Numbered from the stretch's first letter, positions 14,041 through 28,644 are shown. The stretch: 64,000 bases of DNA from Sycobia sp. Sy_11 (GCA_018907035.1 JACCIC010000036.1:1195001-1259000), one strand, 5' to 3'. Notes: generated from the sequence alone by a model not told the origin. Program-made: numbers and translations.

Positions 14041-14059
14041 TTCAATTAGGTGAGGGTGT

Positions 14060-14312
14060 TGGGGACAGTCAGACTGCACTTTACTAACAAAGAATTTTTT
14101 CAAATAATATTTTATTTTCAGATTAGTCTACGGGGGTGAATGTCAACAAGGACAGTCTGACTGTCATTATAATTTTTAATTTAATTTTTAATTTAATTTT
14201 AATTTTTATTTTATTTTTATTTTTATTTTTTATTTTTATTTTTTATGTTTAGATTGAATTGATTGGACTGTAAGACCAATAAAAAAATATTTATTGATTA
14301 ATAAATTTTAAA
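14060..14312 (+). mobile_element. Dispersed repeat family copy A
   Basis: The core runs from tgcactttactaacaaaga through acgggggtgaatgt and GGACAGTCTGACTGTC, then an A/T-rich TTTTTA tract, and ends at ATTGGACTGTAAGACCAAT. Copy B at 19353-19677 matches the reverse complement over the whole length, including the T-rich middle. No coding capacity was seen, so it is a non-autonomous element of unknown class. Confidence 0.75.
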
Positions 14313-14406
14313 TATTTGACTGTATAAAAAAAAATTTATCTAATTCTTTTCAAAATTTCCATAGATCTAAATTGTGCCTATCTGATGGCGTCCAAGTCTG
14401 TATATA

Positions 14407-14411
<5 letters not shown>

Positions 14412-14475
<64 letters not shown>
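14412..14475. repeat. (TA)n microsatellite
   Basis: This is an uninterrupted TA array of about 32 units. Confidence 0.95.
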
Positions 14476-14477
<2 letters not shown>

Positions 14478-15348
14478 ATTGCAAAAGAAAAAATTTTAAA
14501 TGAATGTTATAGCTAGTAAATCCTAGGTCATGAAATTTAATGTATATTTATACGATAAATAATATTCAAATCTGCATTGAATTCAAAACTTATTTTAAAG
14601 AATTTAGGAAAGCGAAATCCCCTCCCATTAAAGTCTCCCGGAAGTTGCATATATATTGGAAAAGTATAAAGTTCATCCAATCATTATGGAGTGGAAATAG
14701 GCATTAGCGTGGTGCGATCGATATACTAAATGATTGCTCTTGTCGGTGTCATCTCCTTCTGCTGCCCCTCCAGGCGCCCAGGAGAGCGCGCGAATATACC
14801 TATACAGCTGTTTTCTCTCGTAAAAGCATTGGTAAGTTGCCCCCGACACTATCTCGAGCGATCGGGGAACGATGTCCCCACCGAGCGGAGGGTTATTCTG
14901 TGCTTTGCATTCAACAAACTATTTTCTGCGACGCCTCGTCCTAAAGCACAGATTCCCATTACTATATTGCATAGAGTCCATTCCCTCCATCCCCTCTCGA
15001 TATCTTGATATATATCTATATAATGCAGTAAATGTTTAACGTTGAACTGAGTTCATTGTCTGTTCCGTGAGAAGCTTCGCGCGGGTCAAATAAGCCGAAC
15101 GACTCCCGGCTTATAATCTTCGTGCTTCTGTGACTTCGTTTCGCATCGAGAGTTACATAGAATTACGTTCAAAGAGTTGCTATAGATACTTGACTCAAAG
15201 GGGAGCAGCAACGCCAGCGAGCACCCCGGGGTATTGAAAAGCTCCGATCGATCGATCGACGTTATGCGCGGCGGCGCCCGGGGGCGCGAGGAATCATAAA
15301 ACGCTACATAGCTGATCGTCGCCGCACGCGTTTCAAACTACTTCCACT

Positions 15349-15374
15349 TATATATATATATATATATATATATA
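15349..15374. repeat. (TA)n microsatellite
   Basis: This is a 13-unit TA array. Confidence 0.9.
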
Positions 15375-15488
15375 CATACACCAGAGAACCGGGACATTTT
15401 ATGCGTCGCTGTCGCATTAAAATTTCCACGAGGGGTCAATAAACCCATGACTTCCTCCGCCTTGACATCGCTGTCCTTCGCGGAGTTA

Positions 15489-15513
<25 letters not shown>
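15489..15513. repeat. (TC)n microsatellite
   Basis: This is a pure TC run of about 12 units. Confidence 0.9.
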
Positions 15514-15521
<8 letters not shown>

Positions 15522-15740
15522 GCGATTAAATGGATTTCCGAGAAAAAAACTGACGAGTTGTCCTCTCTTCCCCTCCTCCCAAGCAAAAAGAGTTATCGGA
15601 AGGGCAAACGGAGTCATATAAGTTTCTTCTTCGAACAGGCGAGGACAGTGAGTTGCACTGTGAGCTGTGGAGATGACGAAGAGTTCTAGAGCGTAAAAGG
15701 TTATAATATGGGAGCAAGTAATACAGGATAAGAGAAAAGG

Positions 15741-15742
<2 letters not shown>

Positions 15743-15793
<51 letters not shown>
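15743..15793. repeat. (TA)n microsatellite
   Basis: This is an uninterrupted TA array of about 25 units. Confidence 0.95.
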
Positions 15794-15800
<7 letters not shown>

Positions 15801-17754
15801 AAAAGCTATGCGAAATGATAATAAAGTTTTTTCAGTCTGGAAAAGCAGTCATACATGATGTTCTTGATATAACCATCAGGCTCGGTAATAGATCGGTATC
15901 GAGCAATGAATGTATATTGAATGCAAATAAGTTAATGAATCTTAGGGGAAGTTATCATCGTTTTCTAAACGAATGAAATAAACACTCACTGTCTTTCTAT
16001 ATAACAACTTAAGTTTAAATATATCTTCTTAATATGAAATAAATATTAACTCACAAAATATAATTTTATCTTTATCGTTTGACATGCAAATTATAATTTC
16101 TCAAAAATCCATGCATACCCGCCACGATGCTGTCTCGATCGTTGTTACGAACGTACGTTCTCTCACTAATCGATCGCCTGCTCATTTTTCCATCTTTGAA
16201 ATTTTTACGCACCTATGGACCTGCCTAATTATAGATTTTTCTCCAAGATTTTCAAAAATGGCAATAAAAATGGGGACGTTCGTACAATGTTTTTACTGAG
16301 CATTGCTCATGAAAGTCAATTCTTATTATTAAATGCGAGAAATGTGCAATATCCAAAGGTAGTACTGATACCGTTAGCTTTAATATTCTCTTTTATTTGT
16401 AACGAAATTAAAAATATCACGGATCTAAACAATACTTTTCACTTGGAGAATGTTAATTTGCGTCGATCATACTTGTTAGTTTTGCTCGCTTCCGATAGTA
16501 GCGTATAGAATATTTAACTTCTCAATAGGAAACGCAGATAGGTGACTATACAGAATAAAGACCAGTAGTAGTTTATTTATATAAATAGGACATCAGTACC
16601 GTTGCTGGTTTCCGCGATGTATTACCGATATCGATGCAAGATTATCGACGTTATTGCAGCCCGTTTATTAGTCACACCAGTTACAAGCGCGCTCATGCAT
16701 AAAATGCTATGTTTAATTGAAGGACTATATAGTTGTTTCTGATCGTGATCGTCTATTTCCTTATATATGGATTACCGGAGCCTGTTTGGACTCGTCATTT
16801 CATTTGATAAATTCTCTCGGTCGACATCTAAATTTCGTCCCGTGATTAGTGTTTTCACATTACACTTTATTCTTAGAATCCCGTATCGGCTTTTATTTTT
16901 TATTTTTATTATTTTTTATTACTTTTTATTATCTTTATCAGCTTTATAGCATTATGTATTAAATACAAGTTTATTAGATCACTAATAAATGATAAATAAA
17001 GGCAAATGCAGGTTTAAGGAGAGATTATTATCTATTTTTTAATCATTTTTAAACATAAGCACGCGCACATTTTAACACCAGTACAATCAATACAATATTC
17101 ATTATAATGGGGGTTTCAAAATAAGAAATGAAAAAAAATTGAATTAGATAAATATGCTAGTTGGCTGAATGGCAATTTTATTGTATAACGAAGATAAACA
17201 GGCGGATTACCATTATTCAAGTAAAATATCGTAAAATACAGATATCAATAGTCCTCTATATAGTGTAATCTATGTGCAAAATTTGATAGCTATCAGCAAC
17301 TCCCTTGGCTCCCTTGTAATCATAATTAGCGAACGTTTAATTACGAATCGATTGAACTAGCTCGGGTTCACTTTCCTGCCCTCCGCATTTCGCACACTCG
17401 CAGCTGATGAAAGGAGAGGCTGTAAAGCTAATCGATTTCGGAAGACAAGGGGCCAATTTTCATTTGAATGCATTATACAGATTATGCGTTAATTTTGATG
17501 TTCGATACACCGAACGCATGAATTGGTCTTGTTTGTTAGCGTGACAGATGCGAACTATTTTTTATTTAAAAATAATTGGAGTAAGTAGAACAAAATACGT
17601 ACAAAAAGAGTAATGAATAAATTACTTATCTATATTCTTAAACAATTCTTCTTTTAGCTATACTTTATTTATGCAGAATGTCATTTAATGCAAAATATAA
17701 ATGATTGGTAGATTTTTCGCTATACACTCGATGAAATATGTTTAAATATAATTA

Positions 17755-17968
17755 TAATTCTAAAAGAATTTAAATAAACAACACTTGGTAAAGTTTTACG
17801 AAATTTTATAAAAAACGGACAGCTGTTACGGCGATTAAGTCATTTTCAAGATAGAGAACAAGTTAAAATAAACTCTGTTTTATGGCTTAATCGCTGAAAC
17901 AGCTGTCATTTTTAATAAAATTTTGTGATACTTTAAAGTGTTGTTTATTTAAATTCCTTTAGAATTCT
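17755..17968. mobile_element. Snap-back MITE-like element
   Basis: Two arms of about 85-90 bases are inverted copies: tttaaataaacaacactt near 17770 faces agtgttgtttatttaaa near 17937, and gacagctgttacggcgatta faces taatcgctgaaacagctgtc. The unpaired centre is about 40 bases. Match is high with a few substitutions and small indels. There is no coding sequence. The termini and any target duplication are not fully defined. Confidence 0.75.
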
Positions 17969-18480
17969 CAAATATATGATTTTTTAAGTGGATATTCCAA
18001 ACTAAATGTGAATTAAAAAATCCCTTACTGATAGTTACGTAGTAACAGCTTCACATGGTTTAATTATATATTTGAAAAATATTGACGAAGGGTAAGTCTC
18101 TTTTTCTTTTTAATTTTTTCTAATGCTTCGAATTATCATGTTTTGGAATTCAAACAAATATTCGCATCAACTCAAAATTTTATTTCATGCATTATATATT
18201 TCTCACGAAAATTGATGTCAAAAATTTAACTTTCTATAGGAATTGCAGTTTGTAAATTAAAATTTTAGAAACGCACAATTAAAAGCTGATTAATTCGATA
18301 TCGATAAAATAAATTCAAGCCTTGTGCGCTGAAAGTGTGCATTTACAGCTACGTATTTGTCTATACATTGACCTGTGTGATAGATAATTTCGCACGCATC
18401 GTTAACCTCCATTGTTCCACGCGGCAGTCTTGCTGGGTAAATTTTCCGATAAACACTCAATTAATGGGCCGTTGATTAAA

Positions 18481-18485
<5 letters not shown>

Positions 18486-18531
<46 letters not shown>
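18486..18531. repeat. (GA)n microsatellite
   Basis: This is a pure GA array of about 23 units at the start of a GC-rich island. Confidence 0.95.
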
Positions 18532-18532
<1 letters not shown>

Positions 18533-19352
18533 GGCGCGTGCGAGGCGCGCAAAATTGGAGCACGAACAAACGCGATAAACGTCGACGCGCGCCTCGACTC
18601 GCGTAAGAGAATTATATACACCCGCATTTTTACTCCCGCGGTATAGACGCATTCTCGATTCGATAAGCGCATAATATTATTGTGTCGTGCGTGCGGTGAC
18701 AGAAATTCCTCCATCACTGAGTGTATCGTGGCAATACGCATTCGGAACGAATGGGCCGCATTGTCTCTACATATGCAGGCATCGCGAAATTGTGTTTTGC
18801 GACAACGAAAAACCGGATGTATGCGTTTTGTTTTGCATCCCTTGCGGTGGCCCAACTTGTCATGAGTCTCGAAACTCAAGCTCAATTTTTGGATCCACAT
18901 TTATTGCGTTTCTCTTCAGTTTTTGATATAAATATATGCCAATAAACTTGATCGCTAAGTAACAAGTCTTAAATCGGTAGAACTTTGTTAATAATTTTTT
19001 GGTCACTTCTTACACGATTTTATAATAATATATGGAATACATGGTGTCATTATTAAAACAGATTTGGATATTGATTCTAATGTTCTTACTATCTAACGAA
19101 TTTATGGATAATGCTAAACTTAGCCATATCAGTTGAAATAAAGAAATATTATTGTAAATTGTAAACATTTATAATAAAACTTATAATAAACATATAGTAT
19201 TTTCTTTAATTTCTTTACAAAGCACTATTCCGTGCATTATTATATGCGTCACTGTAGTTGCGATCTAAACTAGCAGTAAGTTTGATCATTTTTACGTCAG
19301 CATTGTCAGAGCTTGACTTCAACAGATTAAAATAAAGTAATAAGGATAGTAA

Positions 19353-19677
19353 ATTAATAAATATTTTTTTATTGGTCTTACAGTCCAATCAATTCCATCC
19401 AAAAATAAAATAAAATAAAAATAAAAATAAAATAAAAATAAAAATAATAATAAAAAATAAAAATAAAATAATAATAAAAAATAAAAAATAAAAAATAAGA
19501 AATAAAAATAAAAAATAATAAAAATAAAATAAAAAATAAAAATTAAAAATAAAAATTAAATTAAAAATTAAATTAAAATTATAATGACAGTCAGACTGTC
19601 CTTGTTTACATTCACCCCCGTAGACTAATCTGAAAATAAAATATTAGCTGAAAAAATTCTTTGTTAGTAAAGTGCAT
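19353..19677 (-). mobile_element. Dispersed repeat family copy B
   Basis: On the + strand it opens with aaatatttttttattggtct, continues with an extended AAAATA-rich tract (19401-19560), then gacagtcagactgtcc, attcacccccgtagactaat and ends at ctttgttagtaaagtgca. It is the reverse complement of copy A 5 kb upstream. Confidence 0.78.
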
Positions 19678-20171
19678 AAGGATAGTACGATGCGGTACAT
19701 AACACTGCAGAAGAATAAAAGGCTGGCTTACGAAAGTGCATCTCATTAGCCGAAAACCATATCGTGTTTTTATTATTCACTATTTCGAATCATGTAATAG
19801 CTGGATTTGACGAAAGTAACACTAACGTGTATTCACTTTTATTAGCAGAAATTAACTATGTTGATTATGTTGAAACGGTTCGAGAAGGTACGTGGATCAG
19901 TTGCTTCATCTAAGATTTCGAAGAAAAGGACAAGAACTACCTTGTTTAATAAAGGAAACCAGATTCATTTAAAGCTCTATAGATTATATTTAATTGTTTA
20001 CCACAGAAGATCAAACATATTTTTCCGGAATTCCATTTTGATAAACATAAGAACGGGAAGCAGATCAAGGATTACAAACATTAATGCTCTACTGCAAACA
20101 ATATTGCCAATATACTGGCAAAGTCATTATGCAGCATTAAATTAAGAGTCAGGACAGAAAGGCTAGAACTA

Positions 20172-20173
<2 letters not shown>

Positions 20174-20219
<46 letters not shown>

Positions 20220-20300
20220 GTATGTATATAAATAGCGACATAGATCATCAATATGCCTTGCATTGCTACGGAAGGATGATGTGAAAATATTTTATAAGAA

Positions 20301-20348
<48 letters not shown>

Positions 20349-20355
20349 ATATATA

Positions 20356-20405
<50 letters not shown>
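20174..20405. repeat. Three (TA)n arrays in close succession
   Basis: TA arrays occupy 20174-20213, 20303-20341 and 20359-20405, with GTGTGTA interruptions between the last two. Confidence 0.93.
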
Positions 20406-20406
<1 letters not shown>

Positions 20407-23400
20407 TATACATATATATGTACATACATACATATGCAGAACTCTCGACAGATTGAGATCAAGGTATAAGAAAGGACAACTATCTGACTGAGGATTTTAT
20501 TACACCCGATTCAACACGGATGGATTTCACTTTCCAACAGAGAAAGCTGTATGGGAGCACCTCCTGGTCAACCAGGATTTACAGCGCCACATTTTATACT
20601 ATTTACTTGCATATGCAGTTTATTAGATAAATATAAAACAACCTTAATTTGATGTTTTATTTTGACCTGGCACTCTGTAAAGTAAACAACAGAAATAATA
20701 TAAACTTTAATATAAGTTGCCTTAGCTTGTTCGCTTATTGCTTATAATTTTTCGCAATTGCTAAACTCTGTTACTTTTTTAGAAAAAATCGAATGTAAAT
20801 ATATCTTATTTTGTAGTCGAATATTTTATAAAATCTTTTGTAACTATCTTTAAGAAACTACGTTTTCACAAAAAGTCGACATACTATTCTTTTGCTTCAA
20901 ATAAATGAAATAGAACGATTATTGTTCTATTATGATATACTTAAACGTCTTCGCTAAACTTCAACTATACATTCAATTATCAGCGTGTTCAACTGAATTC
21001 GTAATTAACGAGAGAGCGTGTAACAAAGCGAGTCGAATTAATTCCAACGGCAGTTGCTTAAAATTATAGAACAATACAGAATAATAGAGCAGAGTTCCTG
21101 GTCATTATATTTTCGACGTGCACAATTTCTCGGGCGTTGTCACGGACGTGCACAGTATATATACGGGACTCTCGGTGGTCAATATAAAATTCCCGAAATG
21201 CAGAGAGCAAAACTTCCGTGCACGTTGGCGTCTTTTACACCTGGCCTTCGTTACTAAAGCAAAACTTCGCTTATCATTCGAAGAAAGCGGTGTTTCTATA
21301 AACTTTGGTAAAGTATAACGTGTTAAGTTGCAGAACAGTCGTAGACTTAGGTCGTTTCAACGAAACTTTTCTTGTACGATCATACACGCAGTGAAATTGA
21401 CGTTATTGCTCAGTTAAATTGACCAAGTTTCTGACACTGTCACGTCTGTTTTTTGTTCATACAATTTCTAAACTATTAATATTATTATTATGGGGTTGGG
21501 AAAATTGTGACAAAGAAAAAATTACCGAAAGAAAATTTGTTAAAAATACCATTTTATATTTCTTTCTTTTAATATTCATTATTTTTCGATCGGATGTAGC
21601 TTTAAAACTGTATGTTAAACGTCCTGTTAAAAGTACGTTTAATATGGTATGTGGTTTATGAACACTGTTACTTTAACTTCCTGACCTATAAACAGTAAAA
21701 TAGAGAAGCTAAATATATAAAATATATTAGTTTGTAAAATTTCCATATTTTACTTACTATATTTTTTGAAAAACTTAAAATCATAAGGTTGCATCATGCT
21801 TTTATATATTTTTTCGGTTTTCATTAGCTTTCAACAAAGTCTTGTAACATTGTCCAAAAATTAGTTAGTTAACATATGTTCTCAAATATCTATTTGCGAC
21901 TGTTCATTTGATGTAAGACAACTAATGCTAACTGGTTCCATAAAAAATGCTGTATTGAATGAAAGAAGTTTGGAATACGTATTCAGGTTTGCTATTAGTA
22001 TTTTAAGCCTTGGCGATCTTAGTCATTTTATCAGCGGTGGTTAAACAACGATTGCTTATACATATTATATGCTGTGTTGTGTACTGCTTTTGCAAATTCT
22101 TAATTTAACTTATTGTGAGATTATGCATAAATATTTAGCTGTGAAAAAGATTTGATCACGTTGGATATCACATGATTGTCACGGGCATTAAAAAATGTTC
22201 GTGTGGACGCAAAGAAATACAGTTGCATATGATTAATATATCAATTGCTGTGATGAATAACTAATGATACGGGTGACAAAACCTAGATCTAGAAAAAAAT
22301 TTACATAAATTGCGCGGTCTACGTTATTTAGCGACAGAAGAAATCATGGATATCTTCAAAACCTACGTTCTGGAGGTAACTCCGTTGGAGTAGAACAAGT
22401 TTTGCATTAATTAGTTAGGGATTTTTAAAATTAATTCGACTCAAAATTGTCTCTTCCGATCGTCCATTCCAGTTTCTGTAATCCGCCTGATGATTCTTCA
22501 GCTTTAGTATAATATGTATGGCGAAAGTTATCCAATTTGCATTCTGTATTGTAATGGATATATCATCCATTACATGTATATATATGTATTACACAGATGA
22601 TGCCTCTCGAATCTTGGCAATCTTCACCAAGCGTGTGCGAACGCGGTATCACCGGCTCCGTTTATATTATACGTACCGTATTGTATCGATATTATGTACT
22701 AACGGTCACGCTAGTTTTCTTATGGAATAAGCGACTGGGCGGCGGCAGTACCTTTTATACTTGGTTACATCCTTTATCGTATATTATCCATGTATAAGAT
22801 TCACTGTTGTCCAGGAGCGTGGCCAGTGTATGGGTAGCGATAACGATATAATATTGGCAAAGGATCGGATTTGTTCGCATAAAGTTTATGATATTACGAC
22901 GCGTTACCATACGCGTATCCAGACGCGTGCATTGGACTGTGGGGAATATAAAAATATATGTTTATACGGTCGATATTTTGATGCACACGTACCTGTTGTA
23001 CAGTTTCTGATGTGTGAGCGATGATTCAGTGTGAACTTCGGCGCGTATATACGAGATTTTGTCTTTGTTACGGAACTCTATTTTGGCAATTCTGTTTTCA
23101 TCGATGTATACGCTTTTTACTAATGGCTATGTAGCGTAGCAGGAAATTAGTCTGAGGTCTGGCCTCCACGTTCAACCAGGTATAATCGAATGGTGATATG
23201 ATTTGTTTTTATTGTAGTTAGATTGAATTTAATAATTGCAAAACAATTGCAGATCTGATCAGGAGATTTTACAAATGGATTATTTATTGTTACTATTGGG
23301 ATTGATGATTGTAACATCGCTCGATAGAGGTGATACTTGCGATAAGAGTAAGTAAGGTACCTCATAAAAATATTCTATGGGATATGGCTAATGCTAGTTG

Positions 23401-24123
23401 TTTAAAATAAATTAATACATTACGAATAACAAATGAAGATTTCAACCAATGAAACTTGTTCGTTTACAAATTCTATACCTTACAGTCTAAATTTTATTGT
23501 ACATGTTCTATGTTGACTTTAGAGTCGTATAGTTCAATGATGAAAATCAAGATAATTTTCTAGCCTTCAAATATTAAAAAATATACATCACATCACGTAG
23601 ATTATTTATTGATTATTGCTTCAATTACAATATTACAACAATAAAAAAAATCATAAATAAATATAATAACTCTAATAATGTGTAACCTACCAATTTCATT
23701 ATATTCTAGAAAATACTTTTTTCATGACACCAAGCGTTGAATCAATTTTTTTCTAGATCTTGGCAAAAAAGCCGGATCGTACTTAAATTTATATTTCCCG
23801 CAAGGTTCTTGCCGTAAAAAACATTCTCTGACGATCTATGACTAGTGGTCTCGCATTTCGATTCGTCCCGGATCGGCTCGTGCCCCTATTAGACTCAAGT
23901 TGTACCATACGTATAAATATCATGCCGCCTCCGATTCGCGCGTAATTTGCAATTTCGCGGGCTGAAAAGCCATATCGCCGGAGATTTACGACCCTCTCCC
24001 CCCTCATACCGAGCAGAGTATAGTGACGACTTTGTCGCATGTGCTTTCTCTCTGGCAGTGTAAACCGCTGTCACCCTCCCTTCTCTCCTTTCCCTTCACA
24101 GAGCCGTCTTTATTTATAATCGG

Positions 24124-24126
<3 letters not shown>

Positions 24127-24177
<51 letters not shown>
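24127..24177. repeat. (TA)n microsatellite
   Basis: This is an uninterrupted TA array of about 25 units. Confidence 0.95.
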
Positions 24178-24179
<2 letters not shown>

Positions 24180-25940
24180 CACATAATCGGGTTGACGAAC
24201 TATAACAATAATACTCGCGCGAACGTTTCCATTTGGCACAAGTATTCTCTACCTCTGTCTACCGCCCACGCACTCCGTGACCATTCTTGGGAGGGATGCT
24301 TTTTGTTCCTGCCCGTTAATTCAAGCGCCATCAGACACTCGATACTTGAGCGCTCGTTCGTTCCGGCTTTTGATCTGATTTCCACGCCAGAATTCAGCTG
24401 ATGCCTACTATACGTTAGCGAAGTTTATTTTTATGGGTTCTCTCGCGACACTATCTTGTTTATTATTATTGTTATATAAGTCCAGTGTGCGGATATCGGT
24501 TTTTTTGTGCAATACTTATTCGCCTGACATCGATTGGGAATTTTCTCGCACTGCGTATGAAAATTCTACCATTTTCTTGTATTTATTCGTAAATAACTAA
24601 ATGGGATGGATTTTACTAAATGAATATGGTTGTCTGACATAATACAGATACGTTGGAATTTTTCACTTGAAGTATTATTCTATCTTTCAATCCATTAATG
24701 TCAAATATAGTAAATATTTAAATAATCTTTTAGATTAATGCTAAGGTCAAATTGAATAGTTATTGTTGACTTTCTTTTCCAGGGTTACTTCATATATGAC
24801 CTTAATCTCTTTGAAATATATCTTACCTAATTAAATATTCAGCCTTCCCGAAACTTTTCTGATTATCTCGTATATAAAAATATTATTTGTCATAAATTAA
24901 TTACACGAGCATACAATAAATTTACTGACATCGATAATTATTTGTTATATCAATATATAATATATCAATGCTTATAATATCTGTTAATAATTTACAAATC
25001 AATAGTTAGGAATGACAAAATCTATTTAATCAAATAATACATAATCAAATGGTACATATGCGGATGTCAAATATATAAATGGTCTTGCAGCAAAGTTTAT
25101 AAATATTCAATATTATGAAACATACTGCATGAAGTATGGAATATGTTTCTAGTGTATATAATATTGTTCATTGTCTCAGTGTCCAATTTCAGACTGAACG
25201 TTCCTTTCTTTTCATCTTCAGTCCAAAGTGAAAACTGACGTAAAACAGAAAATGGCCGGAAACCTTCTTTTCCACTTGAGTTGTGTAGAGACTTCTGAAG
25301 GTATAAAGTGTTAAACTATGGGACATAATATAAGCTCCTTGTGCACAAATTCCATGAAAAAACTGCCTTAATTTTTTTTAAATCTGCTGTCAATTAATTT
25401 TCGTTTTATGAATTTCAGTTTTATTCTTTTTTTTTTGTTATACAGTTGTGCGTACTCACACGTATGTATAGTGTTCGATATTTGGTATTTTTGAAAAGTT
25501 TTCGCTCCACTCTTTTATTTAAAACAAATAAGCGCGGACTCGATTAGCCGCTATTTCAGAATGATTATTTTTATAATACGAGCCAAAGCTCATGTCCGGA
25601 CAAGGAGTGATCTCAATGAAAATTAATCAACACTGCGAATTAATCAGTCTTAAAAAAAGAATATACCCGGAGAAAAGGAAAGTAGGCCATAATTACTCCT
25701 TCTATATCTACTCAGTTCCATTCTTCTTCAATTCTCCGCGATTCATCTCGTTCTCCACTCTTCTTCTTGCTTTCCTCCTTCTCCCTCTGACTGTGCATCC
25801 TATCTAACCGGGTTACAGAGAAACGAAGTTAGGAAATTCGCTTTCGACCTCTCTCACTTATACTTGGGAGGGGGCGGGGGGATAACGTCATTTCGTCCCA
25901 TTCGCATAGAGATGAAAATAACCCCTTTCTCTAGGCTTTC

Positions 25941-25941
<1 letters not shown>

Positions 25942-26000
<59 letters not shown>
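25942..26000. repeat. (TA)n microsatellite
   Basis: This is an uninterrupted TA array of about 29 units. Confidence 0.95.
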
Positions 26001-26002
<2 letters not shown>

Positions 26003-26571
26003 CATTTTCTAATTTGAATGAAGCATCACGATAATCTTTGCAAGTTTTATATATATTTAATTTTAAAGAGCTTGAAATTTTACTGTCAAATTTTAAGTGA
26101 CCTTATCAAACAACGAAGTTTTTTATAATTATATATTAATGTATATTCTTGATGTTTTTAATACGTTTTTGAGGTTGCTTTACAATATAGTAAAATAAAA
26201 AATGACGATTGTTTCCTGTCGGTCAGTTACAAAAGAATGAGAATATTATTTTGAAAGAAAACGATAATTTTTATGTAATTTTTAAAATAATAATATTTAA
26301 TTAAATCATAACATCGTGTTATCGCTTCAATCATTACAAAAGCAATTCCGTTCAAATAGGTGAAGTGGCGTAAGAAGTGATGGCGCTCATTTTTGAATTT
26401 ATGAATCTCATTGGAACATGGCGCATTCCATGAAATTTGTTTTTACTTCAAGACATTATATTTCCAAGCATTATTTCTGAACGTACAAGCATTATTTCTA
26501 AATTTGGCCTGGACATTAATGCTTTACATTAATATTGTATCCGAAAATATAATTTGATATGAACTCATACG

Positions 26572-26611
26572 CACGCATGCGTGCGCGCGCACGCTCACAC
26601 ACACACAACAC
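26572..26611. repeat. Alternating CG/CA tract
   Basis: It is a mixed run of GCGTGCGCGCGC and ACACACAC, purine-pyrimidine alternating. Confidence 0.85.
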
Positions 26612-27071
26612 AATTACACATAATGACCCATAATGGCACATATACACATATATAAATATATCGATATATTTCAATAAAACGAATTCAAATTCTACATATT
26701 TACATATTATGTCACAGAGCGTATAATATTATATTATCTTTTATTGTTCATGCTTTTCACGAGTTCCGCAGGCTCGTACTTTATATGAGTGAAATATATT
26801 GTCATCGAGATGTCGAGGATGACACTCGATGCAGCTCGCGAGGCTGTTATACGATATTATTCTATATATAGAGAGAGAGAGACACGTCGCACATAATACG
26901 CCTTTTACAATGAGGAGTCGCTGCCTCTCTCGCATTGTTTCGCGTTTTTACAGTCTATCGCTTGACGCAGACGCGCCGTGGTTGAATGCTTTGACGTTGA
27001 ACTTCCTGCCGGAAGCTAAATGCGTGCGATATAGAAGGGGAGAAAGTTGAGGCTCGGATACTTAAAGTAGG

Positions 27072-27075
<4 letters not shown>

Positions 27076-27121
<46 letters not shown>
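27076..27121. repeat. (GA)n microsatellite
   Basis: This is a pure GA array of about 23 units. Confidence 0.95.
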
Positions 27122-27127
<6 letters not shown>

Positions 27128-28644
27128 GAAAAGAAGTATCGGGATATATTCCCAAAAGAAGAATAACCAGGGGGTAAAAGTGAGAAGGAGAAAAAGGAGA
27201 GCCTTGAAAAGACTGTTCCATAAAGGGGGGTAAGAATTTTTAATAGTTTAAAGCAAAAATGATATAGTATATTAAGTTGTTAATTGTTATTTTGGAGGAA
27301 TAATATATACATGTGATTTTATTTTTAGTCGATGAATTATTTAAATTGTCATTAAATATTAACATCTGGGTTTCAAGTCAGTTTTATTGCAAAAATTTCT
27401 AATTGAGTGATCGACAGATAATGTCAATTTTTATTTCTTAAGAAGCTAATATTAAATAAATTTAATATTAAATTTATGTAATGCATATTTCTTAATTAAA
27501 ATTAGCTATTTCACAACCATTCTTTGAGTATAAAAAACGTTCAAGAAACGAGAAAAATACATAATGTACATTTTACTACTACTTTAGTCAGAAAGAAAAT
27601 GTCGACAGTGTCTATGAGGATCACAGTGCATTATAACAAAAATGACCACTGTGAACGCTCCGTTAGTACAGGATGTATGCATATGGGGTGAACTTGATTT
27701 TTTAAGTAAAAAGTAGGCGCTTATACTTTAAATATTTATTGTAATGTATTCTTCAATTTCACAAAAAACTGAATAAATGTGATATAATTGTTTTCTATAA
27801 AGTTTAATTAAATGTATAATATAATAATAAAACAAAATTGATAAAAATAATTTTTGAAATAGATTTATTTTTTTAAATAATTATAATTTGTACATGCACT
27901 TTGTTTAGTAACATAATTACCATATTAGCGTTATATAACTTTTTTTTATTGCATTTAATTTTTATTAATTTGATGCACTCTTTATTATTGTTCGCCATTT
28001 CAATATCATAAAATAAATTTAATTTTGGGATTTTAGAAGCTTCAGATACAGGAATACAGTGAAAACTTAAATTAAATCTAACAGTTCTATAGAAGGTAAA
28101 TTTATTTACAGCAGTATCTCCTTGTAAAACCCTTTCGATTCCGTAGAGAGAATTCCAGGAAGCTTTTTTATAGTCTTAACTCTACCACAGTACTTCTTAT
28201 ACTCGACTTTGATGTCGGTAATTTAACTCATCTAAGCAGAATTTTCGCAAACTTTTTAACCTCCATGTCTGTAATTTTTTTAGTTCTCCTATCCGCCACT
28301 AGCATCGCTTATTATATTTAAGTTGCTAATAAAAGGCATTTCAATATAGATACGTGGTTCATTCGTAATTTTTTTCGTTCCTTGAATAATAGTCGATAAG
28401 AAAACAATACTTTCGCATATTTTTTAGTTCTGCTCTCCACCGCTAGTATAGCTCATGATATTTCAACTGCTAATGGAAAGCGGAGAAGAGAAAAAAATCC
28501 ATTGCTTCGATTTGAACGTGCTCCTTGCACATAATATATACAAGCAAACACCAATCCCGATATGTATAATATAATATAGATACATGCAAGTATGTGCATT
28601 ATACACTACGATAACGACGCTTTTTTCGCCACTATCTGTTTCAG

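Larger units (their letters stand above)
14480..19350. other. Non-coding with GC-rich island at 14730-15720
   Basis: The island has promoter-like GC content and open frames beginning at 14730 and 15447, each reaching a good GT donor on a codon boundary (14831 and 15647). Either could in principle be the missing first coding exon of pnut, but neither encodes a recognisable septin N-terminus. A second island lies at 18380-18880. The rest is AT-rich with no gene. Confidence 0.35.
19680..28644. other. Non-coding upstream region of pnut
   Basis: No gene is supported. GC-rich islands lie at about 23780-24400, 25500-25930 and 26740-27230. The missing pnut start exon and promoter are probably somewhere in or beyond this stretch. 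In-frame stops close the frame at 28612, just upstream of the first visible exon. Confidence 0.45.
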
